Origin: Saprospiraceae bacterium
GTDB taxonomy: Bacteria; Bacteroidota; Bacteroidia; Chitinophagales; Saprospiraceae
DNA: 64,000 bases
Direction: 5' to 3'
NCBI GenBank assembly: GCA_016715465.1
Contig: JADKAA010000029.1
Coordinates: 682,001-746,000 of the forward strand
Of the stretch, positions 55,636 to 63,302 are shown piece after piece. Below the pieces are notes generated by a model. That model was not told the origin of the DNA, ran no database searches, and saw nothing but the letters and a program-made list of their open reading frames with translations. Within the stretch, counting starts at the first letter, position 1, and every line of letters begins with the position of its first letter. A program made the translations under genes and the position numbers.

Positions 55636-57177
55636 CTACAGTGGAATGTTACCATGTTTTCTGGCAGGTCTCGATACTTTCTTGTTTTCAAGCATGTCAA
55701 ACGCCCTGATTAGTTTTCTGCGGGTAGAGGAAGGCGCAATGACCTCATCCACAAAACCCCGGTTGGCAGCCCGATAAGGATTGGCAAATTTTTCCTGATA
55801 TTCAGCTTCTTTTTCCAACAACTTGGCTTCCGGGTCATCTGCAGCCGCGATTTCTTTTTTAAAGATGATCTCACTGGCACCTTTGGCGCCCATGACGGCA
55901 ATTTCTGCGCATGGCCATGCAAAATTGAGGTCAGCCTTGATGTGTTTGCTGTTCATCACATCATAAGCTCCCCCATAGGCTTTGCGGGTAATGACCGTGA
56001 CCCTTGGCACCGTTGCATCGCTGAACGCATACAACAGTTTGGCTCCATTGGTAATGATGGCATTCCATTCCTGATCCGTACCGGGCAAAAAGCCGGGCAC
56101 GTCCACAAATACGAGGAGGGGAATATTGAAACAATCGCAAAACCGTACAAAACGGGCTGCCTTTTTACTGGCATTCACGTCCAGAACACCAGCCAGATCC
56201 TGCGGTTGGTTGGCAACAATGCCAATGCTTCGTCCGGCCAATCTGGCAAAACCAACTACGATGTTCTCTGCATAATGTTCGTGGATTTCAAAAAATGAAT
56301 CAGTGTCACAAACTTCCAAAATGACTTCTTTGATGTCGTAGGGTGTCTGAGATGACACAGGAATAATTTCATCCAGTTTAGGCCTGGATTCATCACCCGG
56401 GATATAAGTTAATTTGGGCGTTTTTGATTCGTGATTTTGAGGCAGGTAAGACATAAGGGTACGGAGCTTTTTGATACAATCGAGATCGTTGTATGACGTG
56501 AGGTGGGCCACCCCACTCTTTTTGGCATGTGTCATAGATCCACCAAGTTCTTCTGAACTCACGTCCTCATTGGTTACTGTTTTCACCACATTGGGTCCGG
56601 TGACAAACATATATGAGGTATTGTCAACCATCATGATAAAGTCGGTGATGGCTGGCGAGTACACGGCTCCACCCGCGCAAGGGGCCCATGATGGCACTGA
56701 TCTGGGGTATGACCCCTGAGGCAATCGTATTTCTGAAAAAATGTCGGCATAACCTCCCAAAGAATTTACCCCTTCCTGGATGCGAGCACCGCCTGAGTCA
56801 TTCAGGCCGATGATGGGTGCACCGTTTTCCATGGCAAGATCCATGACCTTACAAATCTTTTCCGCGTGGGTCTCAGATAAAGAACCGCCAAATACCGTAA
56901 AGTCCTGGGCAAAAAGGTAAACCAATCGACCATTTACGGTACCGTACCCCGTAATCACTCCATCTCCCGGAACCTGCTGGTGCTCCATCCCAAAATCAAA
57001 GGAGCGGTGTTCTTTAAACATATCCAGCTCTTCAAAGGAATTATTATCCAATAGCAATTCCACGCGTTCTCTCGCGGTTAATTTCCCTTTTTTATGCTCC
57101 TTTTCAATCCTGTCTACTCCTCCGCCCAATAAAGCCTCCTGGCGTTTTTGTGCCAACTTTTCCAACAACTCCTTCAT
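55636..57177 (-). CDS. Acyl-CoA carboxylase carboxyltransferase subunit (propionyl-CoA type), with compensating frameshifts
   Basis: 513 residues from ATG 57177 (MKELLEKLAQKRQEALLGGG). Carboxyltransferase marks: LTARERVELLLD, PIIGLNDSGGARIQEGV (oxyanion/acyl-CoA), PCAGGAVYSPAITDFIMMV (biotin side), DLAGVLDVNASKKAARFVRFCD, VDVPGFLPGTDQEW, ITRKAYGGAYDVM and IAVMGAKGASEIIF. About 19 codons (56680-56745) read GYADIFSEIRLPQGSYPRSV where the other frame gives FFRNTIASGVIPQISAIMG. One lost T and one extra C restore the frame. It may work with a biotin carboxylase elsewhere. Promoter at 57199-57230. Confidence 0.92.
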   Translation of the reverse strand: MKELLEKLAQKRQEALLGGGVDRIEKEHKKGKLTARERVELLLDNNSFEELDMFKEHRSFDFGMEHQQVPGDGVITGYGTVNGRLVYLFAQDFTVFGGSLSETHAEKICKVMDLAMENGAPIIGLNDSGGARIQEGVNSLGGYADIFSEIRLPQGSYPRSVPSWAPCAGGAVYSPAITDFIMMVDNTSYMFVTGPNVVKTVTNEDVSSEELGGSMTHAKKSGVAHLTSYNDLDCIKKLRTLMSYLPQNHESKTPKLTYIPGDESRPKLDEIIPVSSQTPYDIKEVILEVCDTDSFFEIHEHYAENIVVGFARLAGRSIGIVANQPQDLAGVLDVNASKKAARFVRFCDCFNIPLLVFVDVPGFLPGTDQEWNAIITNGAKLLYAFSDATVPRVTVITRKAYGGAYDVMNSKHIKADLNFAWPCAEIAVMGAKGASEIIFKKEIAAADDPEAKLLEKEAEYQEKFANPYRAANRGFVDEVIAPSSTRRKLIRAFDMLENKKVSRPARKHGNIPL

Positions 57178-57198
57178 CGTGTGATTTTTTTTAACTGT

Positions 57199-57230
57199 CA
57201 AAAATAGGAAATTCGGGCAACCTGCCCAAA
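57199..57230 (-). promoter_or_regulatory. Promoter for the acyl-CoA carboxylase gene: TTTG-N20-TATTTTTG
   Basis: Minus strand TTTG at 57230-57227, 20 bases, TATTTTTG at 57206-57199; 21 bases to ATG 57177. Matches the Bacteroidetes consensus. Confidence 0.7.
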
Positions 57231-57264
57231 TGGGTGGTTCATGTCGGGAAGTGATGTAAATCAT

Positions 57265-57320
57265 AGGGATCAGGGATCAGGGACCAGGGACCAGGGATCA
57301 GGGACCAGGGATCAGGGATG
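57265..57320 (+). repeat. Tandem 7-base repeat AGGGAYC, eight copies
   Basis: Eight units AGGGATC/AGGGACC (the last AGGGATG), not in a coding gene. Directly followed at 57321-57368 by a block shared with 61456-61502 that contains the hairpin TTTCTCC-TTC-GGAGAAA. Confidence 0.9.
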
Positions 57321-57368
57321 AGCGAACGGTTTCTCCTTCGGAGAAAAAAATGAGTGGCAGCTAATTTT
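57321..57368 (+). repeat. Dispersed repeat block after the 7-base tandem repeat
   Basis: AGCGAACGG, TTTCTCCTTCGGAGA, AAAATGAGTGGCAGCT then AATTTT; nearly the same block follows the 8-base tandem repeat near 61456-61502. The inner hairpin TTTCTCC/GGAGAAA is perfect here. Confidence 0.7.
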
Positions 57369-57488
57369 AGTGTTTTCTATGGTTTGACCAAGCATTAATT
57401 GATATTTATTTAATACATAATTGACATTTATTTATGTTGATAACAATTTTTTTAATGGCCTAAATACTGAGTTATCCACAATGCATTA

Positions 57489-58503
57489 TTAGGCTGCAAA
57501 TGTGAATATATAATCCGGCTTGTATTTGGTCTTATTCTTAATGCATGCAAACAGTGTTTTTACTATTTTATTTCTAACATTATTTAAGGCCAGCATTTTG
57601 TTTTTCTTGTCATCTGTGATTTTCTTTGGTAATACAAGCAAATGGATTTTTGCCACTTATTGATGCAACGGCTCCAAGATGCAACAATTTCTTTAATGTC
57701 TTATTGGCAATGGGTGATATCTTATCTTTGCCTTTATACCTACCAGATTCCTTAGTAAATGGCACCACGCCACAATAACTTCCCAATGCTTTAGCCGATT
57801 CAAATTTTGTAAAATTATTGGTAGTGCAAATGAAGGCTATGCTATTAGTTTACCGACACCTGGAACTGATTGAGCTATCATATAATTTTCATAGATGGTT
57901 TCATCACCTTTACCAACTCCAACATTTCAGTTTCAATTTTGTCGATGGCCAATCAACGCTTTTACTACAGCTTCGTCGATTTTGCTCAATTTTTCAAAGA
58001 TCTTTGCTTTGAAATTTTTGTTATCTCCATTTGCTTGTGTCAGCTGTGATTTTAATTTTACCAGTTGTGATCTTTTGGTATTCAGACCCTTAAGTTCTGA
58101 GAGTACCTTGTCACATAAGCTATAAGGTTTTAATTTATCGGCAAATCTGACCCCATAGTCTGCGATTCGTTGAGCATCTATTTTATCACTTTTACCCCTG
58201 CTGATCCCAGTACTATTTTTGATTTCCAGCCCTGAAATACCATACCTAGTTATCTTGTGCCCCGCCAGGCTTCTATTAGGAGATTGCCATAAATCCCGTA
58301 TGCTCCATAATAAACTCCAAAGAATACTCTGACTTTTTTTCTTTGGCCATACTTTTTACAAATGACCTAACTTCCTTAATGAATTTGTTAAGGGCAGATG
58401 TAGTGTTTTCAATTTCCTTGTCCAGAAGATAATCGTTTAGAAAACGAAGGGCAAAATTGATTTTGTCCTTAGAGATGTCAGCACCGATCGTGAACTTTAA
58501 CAT
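57489..58503 (-). pseudogene. IS110-family transposase remnant, multiply frameshifted
   Basis: From ATG 58503 the N-terminal DEDD-type domain reads MLKFTIGADISKDKINFALRF, then LEFIMEHTGF. After several frame changes the Transposase_20 region appears: AQSVPGVGKLIA, then LGSYCGVVPFTKESGRYKGKDKISPIANKTLKKLLHLGA, and a tail ending at TAA 57491-57489. The catalytic aspartate (ADIS) and glutamate (MEHTGF) of the DEDD domain are visible. IS110 transposases act with a bridge RNA and lack terminal inverted repeats, so ends cannot be placed precisely. Confidence 0.8.
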
Positions 58504-58790
58504 GATGAAAATGGTTTTAAAAGTTAAGAAATTTTACAATGAGTTGAGAATAAAGGTGAAGGACGATTACCTTGTTAATGGGTTTTACCCTAATTTTCTA
58601 TCTGTCTTTTTAACCTTTTAAACAAAGTGTGGATTTAAACACTAAATAAGTTTTACTTAGAGTGAACCCTAATTTGCCACACTTTGTCTCAACTTTCACC
58701 AAAATTAACACTTTTCAAAATCCCCCAGACCCCCTATAGTTATACATAATATTAATTGTAATATGATTAAATTAAACACTATGCAAATCT
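58504..58790 (-). other. Non-coding 5' flank of the IS110 remnant (candidate bridge RNA region)
   Basis: About 290 bases without an ORF, upstream of the transposase ATG on the same element. It contains a perfect arm pair CAAAGTGTGG (58623-58632) and CCACACTTTG (58678-58687) enclosing a 45-base loop region, and repeated ACCCTAATTT. IS110 elements of the IS110 group encode their bridge RNA upstream of the transposase; this is a position-based guess. Confidence 0.3.
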
Positions 58791-59089
58791 AAAGGAGTGA
58801 AACGCGCGCAAACCACGCGGCATCGGCAAATCTTAATTGAACAATGTTAGACCAGATGTTAGATTTGACAGAACAGTGACAGGCAACATGCATGGAAATA
58901 TAAGTATTTCACGCAAGGGAGATTCGCACACCTCTTTCTATTAAATATGCTGGTAAATTTAAAAATCTGCATAGCTCTGCGGTATCTACCTGGCGGCAGT
59001 TAGACAGGTCTGCGGGAAATAAAGATACTATTTTGTGCCTACAAACATGTTTAATTGGCGTTAGCCAGGTAGATTCCCACAATAGCATC

Positions 59090-59155
59090 GATTTAACGAT
59101 TCCGCGATTTCCACAATTTTCTCGATTTACCGATTTTCACGATTTTCGCGATTAC
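59090..59155. repeat. Irregular CGATTT-rich tract
   Basis: About eight degenerate units of 7-9 bases (CGATTTAAC, CGATTTCCA, CGATTTAC, CGATTTTCA, CGATTTTCG). Non-coding; one of three low-complexity tracts in this island. Confidence 0.55.
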
Positions 59156-59204
59156 CAAAAAAAACAAACGCCTAAAAATCCTTCTCCGCCTACAAACATA
59201 TTAC

Positions 59205-59212
59205 TACATTTG
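59205..59212 (+). promoter_or_regulatory. -7 element TACATTTG for the aminotransferase
   Basis: Exact TAnnTTTG match, 22 bases before ATG 59235. Confidence 0.5.
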
Positions 59213-59234
59213 TACATAATTTTCAAAGAGATAC

Positions 59235-60443
59235 ATGGCATTCGACTTAAACATCATGGTGGCTGACAAAATTCAGCAAATGACAGAATCAGCGACCATC
59301 AGGATGGCACAAAAGGCCCGTGATTTGGCCGCAAAGGGGGTAAAGGTCATTTCCCTGAGCCTGGGTGAGCCCGATTTTGATACGCCGGAGCACATCAAAG
59401 ACGCAGCCATCGATGGACTGCATAAGGGCATGACCAAGTACACGCCGGTTTCGGGAACCCAGGAACTCAAAAATGCCATCATCGCCAAAATGAAGCGGGA
59501 CAGTGGTCTGGACTACCAGGCAAACCAGATTGTCATTTCCAATGGGGCAAAGCAGAGTATCTTTAATGTGTGTACGGCCATCATCGATCCGGGAGATGAG
59601 GTCATTATTTTTGCCCCTTATTGGGTCTCTTATCTTGAAATCGTCAAATTTTGCCACGGCACACCGGTGGTGGTTTCGGCCGGCATCGAACAGGACTTCA
59701 AAGTAAGTCCGGCCCAGGTGGCAGCGGCCATTACGCCGAAAACGAGGCTCATCATTTTTTCCTCACCCTGCAATCCTACCGGTTCTGTTTTTTCCCGGGA
59801 AGAACTCGATGCCATCGCCGCTGTCATAACCCCTCATGACAATTTGGTCGTATTATCTGATGAAATTTATGAATACATCAACTTCCAGGGAGGACATGCC
59901 AGCATTGCTTCTGCCCCGGGTATGCAGGACATTACGGCCATAGTCAATGGTTTCTCAAAGGGATTTTCCATGACGGGCTGGAGACTCGGCTTTATGGTGG
60001 CGCCCGCCTGGCTGGCTTCAGCCTGCGATAAAGTGCAGGGTCAGGTAACGTCAGGTGCCGCATCCTTCAGCCAGCACGCGGCGGCCATTGGGCTCAACAG
60101 TGACCTGGCTCCTACGCTTGAAATGACAAAAGCTTTTCAGAAAAGGCGGGATCTTGTGCTTGCAAAACTCAAAGAAATTCCGGGACTCATGGTCAATCAC
60201 CCTTTGGGTGCATTTTATGTTTTTCCCGATGTGAGCCATTACTTTGGAAAAACCGATGGCACGAATACCATCCACAATGCCGATGATTTTTCTGAGATCA
60301 TGCTGGCAGAGGCTCATGTGGGTCTGGTCTCCGGCTCAGCCTTTGGGGCCGACCAGTGCGTAAGAATATCCTATGCCGCCTCAGAAGAAGAGCTGACAGA
60401 AGCCATCCGGCGGTTGAAAGAAACATTGGCCAAATTTCACTGA
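59235..60443 (+). CDS. Aspartate/aromatic aminotransferase family, class I PLP enzyme
   Basis: 402 residues. Fold type I aminotransferase: SLGEPDFDTPEHIKDAA, GAKQSIFNVCTAIIDPGDEV, SSPCNPTGSVFSREEL, VLSDEIYEYINF, the PLP lysine in NGFSKGFSMTGWRLG, and the C-terminal arginine in DQCVRISYAAS. The pattern fits the AspC/AspB group (aspartate or broad aromatic specificity); exact substrate not shown. A leading MAFDLNIMV is plausible; the -7 element supports this ATG. Confidence 0.92.
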   Translation: MAFDLNIMVADKIQQMTESATIRMAQKARDLAAKGVKVISLSLGEPDFDTPEHIKDAAIDGLHKGMTKYTPVSGTQELKNAIIAKMKRDSGLDYQANQIVISNGAKQSIFNVCTAIIDPGDEVIIFAPYWVSYLEIVKFCHGTPVVVSAGIEQDFKVSPAQVAAAITPKTRLIIFSSPCNPTGSVFSREELDAIAAVITPHDNLVVLSDEIYEYINFQGGHASIASAPGMQDITAIVNGFSKGFSMTGWRLGFMVAPAWLASACDKVQGQVTSGAASFSQHAAAIGLNSDLAPTLEMTKAFQKRRDLVLAKLKEIPGLMVNHPLGAFYVFPDVSHYFGKTDGTNTIHNADDFSEIMLAEAHVGLVSGSAFGADQCVRISYAASEEELTEAIRRLKETLAKFH

Positions 60444-60459
60444 ACATAAAAACAAAGAT

Positions 60460-60891
60460 ATGAACCTCAAAGATGTCATTAAGCTGGAAAATAAAGCCAA
60501 AGAAGTATGGGTCATTACCCCTACCCTTTACTACGATTTGGAAAATAAAAATTTTACAGAACTCGTCAGTGTCAACCTGGGTGAAAAAACCAAGTACCGC
60601 TACATTGTGCCTGCCTCAAAGGAAATCAGAAACAATGTAGAAAAATATAAAAAGGCCTTTGGTGTGACCGAAGAAGAAATTCAAAAGATGTTTTGTTTTA
60701 TTCAGGAAACTGATTTCGGACCCTTCATCAATGAACTGGCCATCTACAATGGTACTTCAGAACCTGTTTCTGTATCTACGCCACCCACTGAAAGTAGCAA
60801 TGAAGTGATCAAGTACAGCGAGAAAACGGCTGAGCGTCATGCCAAGGCCTTTGTTGACGTATGGAAAAAATACAAACGCACCAAGCCGTAA
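60460..60891 (+). CDS. Conserved hypothetical protein
   Basis: 143 residues, 16 bases after the aminotransferase. Soluble, charged, no signal peptide or membrane segment, no motif I recognise. N-terminal half (LKDVIKLENKAKEVWVITPTLYYDL) and a Ser/Thr/Pro-rich linker (SEPVSVSTPPTESSN) precede a helical tail. It may be part of a short operon with the aminotransferase and the thioesterase. Confidence 0.5.
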   Translation: MNLKDVIKLENKAKEVWVITPTLYYDLENKNFTELVSVNLGEKTKYRYIVPASKEIRNNVEKYKKAFGVTEEEIQKMFCFIQETDFGPFINELAIYNGTSEPVSVSTPPTESSNEVIKYSEKTAERHAKAFVDVWKKYKRTKP

Positions 60892-60930
60892 TTACCGCAA
60901 GATTTACTTTTAATTTTTAACATCATACCT

Positions 60931-61356
60931 ATGATCTGGAAGTCAAGACCCGATCTTGTCATGCTCAATGCATTCAATCAAAATTCCCTGGGCGGACACC
61001 TCGGCATAGAGTTTACGGAGGTCGGCGATGACTTTATCCGCGCCACCATGCCTGTCGATCACCGCACTGTACAACCGATGGGTTTGTTGCACGGCGGTGC
61101 TTCTGTGGTCTTATCAGAAACACTGGGCAGCGTGGCCAGTTTATTTGCCGCCGGCCCCATTGGCCAGTATGCGTCCGTGGGTATTGAAGTCAACGCCAAC
61201 CACTTAAAATCTGCCAAATCCGGCAAGGTCACCGGCACGGTCAGACCTGTAAAATCCAATGGGTCAATTCATGTATGGAATACCGATATTACGGATGAAG
61301 CAGGCAATCTGATCTGCAGTTCCAGACTCACGGTGATGGTGAGGGCGGTGGGGTGA
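60931..61356 (+). CDS. PaaI/YdiI-type hotdog-fold thioesterase
   Basis: 141 residues. The hotdog motif LLHGGASVVLSETLGSVAS holds the catalytic acidic residue and the HGG loop; VGIEVNANHLKSAKSG is the central strand block. Similar to YdiI/PaaI acyl-CoA thioesterases. Because this genome appears to use the futalosine pathway, a MenI (DHNA-CoA) role is unlikely; a general acyl-CoA or phenylacetyl-CoA role is more likely. Confidence 0.87.
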   Translation: MIWKSRPDLVMLNAFNQNSLGGHLGIEFTEVGDDFIRATMPVDHRTVQPMGLLHGGASVVLSETLGSVASLFAAGPIGQYASVGIEVNANHLKSAKSGKVTGTVRPVKSNGSIHVWNTDITDEAGNLICSSRLTVMVRAVG

Positions 61357-61362
61357 ATTTTT

Positions 61363-61426
61363 GGTGATTTGGTGATCTGGTGATCTGATGATCTGATGAT
61401 CTGGTGATCTGGTGATCTGATGATCT
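61363..61426 (+). repeat. Tandem 8-base repeat GRTGATCT, eight copies
   Basis: Units GGTGATTT, then GGTGATCT and GATGATCT in varied order, seven bases after the thioesterase stop. Followed by a REP-like block shared with other sites in this island. Confidence 0.9.
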
Positions 61427-61428
61427 GG

Positions 61429-61745
61429 CCTGTCTAACTGGCGTTAGCCAGATGAACGAGCGATTTCTCCTTTGGAGATAAAAATGAGCGGCAGCTCATT
61501 TTGGAAAGTGAACTATGCGATCACCGCGCAGCTTAGTCAAATTCTTCTAATCGGCATCTTTGAGCTTTGCGAACACAAGTTTTGATTTCAGGGGAGAGAT
61601 TAAAAGGCCAATGCTGACAGTTACCCAAACATATGCTGAAGCGTAGCGAAAGCTGCCAAGTTCCGAACCGAAGGTGAGGAATCCCGAACACTAGTGAGGG
61701 ATTCGAAGTGTTCGAAACCTGTCTAACTGGCGTTTCCGGGTAGAC
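61429..61745 (+). repeat. REP-like dispersed repeat region
   Basis: The block CCTGTCTAACTGGCG occurs at 61429 and 61718, and related copies at 58986-59016 (inverted) and 59053-59073. A perfect hairpin CTGGC-GTTA-GCCAG lies near 61438. A second hairpin, CGAACACT (61685-61692) with AGTGTTCG (61707-61714), follows. Non-coding; looks like a repetitive palindromic element family. Confidence 0.65.
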
Positions 61746-61897
61746 GCCGCAAATTTGCGCAGACCTCTAATTTTTGAGTCCAATCAGAAAGTCATAGTTC
61801 AGTCTATTCTTAAAAATAATTTTAAAGTAAATTTAAATATTCAGTACTCAGCGTTCAGAACTAAGCTTTCTCAATGCCTAAATTCATCAAAAAAGGG

Positions 61898-61905
61898 TAC
61901 TTTTG
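61898..61905 (+). promoter_or_regulatory. -7 element TACTTTTG for ychF
   Basis: Exact TAnnTTTG match 18 bases before ATG 61924. The 567-base gap upstream otherwise holds repeats only. Confidence 0.5.
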
Positions 61906-61923
61906 CGGCCTAAATAAAAATAT

Positions 61924-63021
61924 ATGGCACTTCAATGCGGCATCGTGGGGTTACCCAATGTAGGCAAATCTACCCTTTTCAACGCCCTCACTTCGGCTAA
62001 GGCACTGGCTGCCAACTATCCATTTGCGACCAAAGATCCCAACCTCGGTGTCATTACAGTGCCGGATGAAAGGCTCGACAAACTCAGCGAACAGGTCAAT
62101 CCACAGCGGGTACAACCAACTACGGTAGAGATCGTAGATATTGCGGGCCTCATCAAAGGAGCCAGCAAGGGCGAAGGCCTGGGCAACCAATTTTTGGCCA
62201 ATATCCGCGAGGTGGATGCCATAGTGCACGTGGTGCGCTGTTTTGTGGACGACAATGTGGTACACGTGGAAGGTGGAGTTGATCCCTTGAGGGACAAACA
62301 AATCATCGACAACGAACTGATCCTGAAAGACCTGGAAACCCTCGAAAAAAGGATCGACCGGCAAAAAAAGCAGGCCAAATCGGGCTCAAAGGACGATGCG
62401 GCAAAAGTGGAGTTTTTGGAGAAAGTATTTGCCTTTCTGGAGGCCGGCAACAGTGCCAGGGCTTATGGCTTTACAGAAGATGAAAAAGAATTCATCAAAG
62501 ACACGTGGTTGCTCACCGACAAGCCCGTGCTTTATGTGTGCAACGTAGATGAAGCCTCAGTCCATACCGGCAACGAGCTCACTAAAAAATTTATCGAATC
62601 CGTCAAAGACGAAAACGCCGAGGTCATCCTCATCTCTGCCGCCATCGAGGCCGACATTGCCGAACTGGAGAGCAAAGAAGAGCGCATGGAATTTGTCAGG
62701 GAAATGGGCCTCGATGAGCCTGGTGTGAACCGGGTCATCCGCGCCTGTTATAAATTACTAAACCTGATCACGTATTTCACGGCCGGGGTAAAGGAAGTAC
62801 GCGCCTGGACCATCCACCGCGGCGACAAAGCTCCACAGGCAGCCGGTGTCATCCATACCGACTTTGAAAAAGGATTTATCCGCGCAGAAGTCATTCGCTA
62901 TGAAGACTTCATCCACTACGGTTCAGAAGCCGCCGTCAAAGAAGCCGGTAAAATGGGCGTGGAAGGCAAAGAATACGTGGTAAACGACGGAGATGTGATG
63001 CACTTTAGGTTTAATGTGTAA
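61924..63021 (+). CDS. ychF: Ribosome-binding ATPase YchF
   Basis: 365 residues. Obg-family with GLPNVGKSTLFNAL (Walker A), DIAGLIKGASKGEGLGNQFL (G3 DxxG), and NVDE in place of NKxD, which explains ATP over GTP preference. Central coiled coil and a C-terminal TGS domain (LITYFTAGVKEVRAWTIHRG ... AGVIHTDFEKGFIRAEVI) are visible. Ribosome-associated, acts in stress and redox responses. Confidence 0.95.
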   Translation: MALQCGIVGLPNVGKSTLFNALTSAKALAANYPFATKDPNLGVITVPDERLDKLSEQVNPQRVQPTTVEIVDIAGLIKGASKGEGLGNQFLANIREVDAIVHVVRCFVDDNVVHVEGGVDPLRDKQIIDNELILKDLETLEKRIDRQKKQAKSGSKDDAAKVEFLEKVFAFLEAGNSARAYGFTEDEKEFIKDTWLLTDKPVLYVCNVDEASVHTGNELTKKFIESVKDENAEVILISAAIEADIAELESKEERMEFVREMGLDEPGVNRVIRACYKLLNLITYFTAGVKEVRAWTIHRGDKAPQAAGVIHTDFEKGFIRAEVIRYEDFIHYGSEAAVKEAGKMGVEGKEYVVNDGDVMHFRFNV

Positions 63022-63302
63022 GGTCTTGCAATTATTTAGTTCCAAAATATTATTTTAAAGTTACCTCATTTTTATATCGGTTTTTTATTTAAATTTCGCT
63101 TAATGCAATTTATATGAAATTTTAATTTTAGTATAAATGGTTTTATAGTTTAATAAATTTAATTACTTTTGTTTTTTAAAATATTACTAAATTATCTACC
63201 ATGAAAAATTTATCAAATCTTTTCAGCAACTCAGCATCTTATTAATCTTTTAATCTACACAGAATAAACCACTGGAATCAAACAAAGCATTTGAAGCTGA
63301 AC
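63022..63302. other. AT-rich intergenic region with a 14-codon ORF
   Basis: Contains -7 element TACTTTTG at 63164-63171 and a short ORF ATG 63201 to TAA 63245 (MKNLSNLFSNSASY). No other feature. Confidence 0.4.
63164..63171 (+). promoter_or_regulatory. -7 element TACTTTTG upstream of the Cys-rich lipoprotein
   Basis: Exact TAnnTTTG match, 132 bases before ATG 63303 and 30 before the short ORF at 63201. Confidence 0.4.

Larger units (their letters stand above)
58791..59234. other. Repeat-rich gap before the aminotransferase
   Basis: No gene. Holds REP-like fragments (58986-59016 inverted, 59053-59073), an irregular CGATTT-rich tract (about 59090-59155) and the aminotransferase -7 element. 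Confidence 0.6.

Noticed and set aside
57265..57320. CRISPR array
   Set aside because: Units of 7 bases are head to tail with no spacers; same for the 8-base repeat at 61363-61426.
59033..59266. 77-codon ORF on the + strand
   Set aside because: It spans the repeat-rich gap and runs into the aminotransferase start in another frame; no homology-like pattern.
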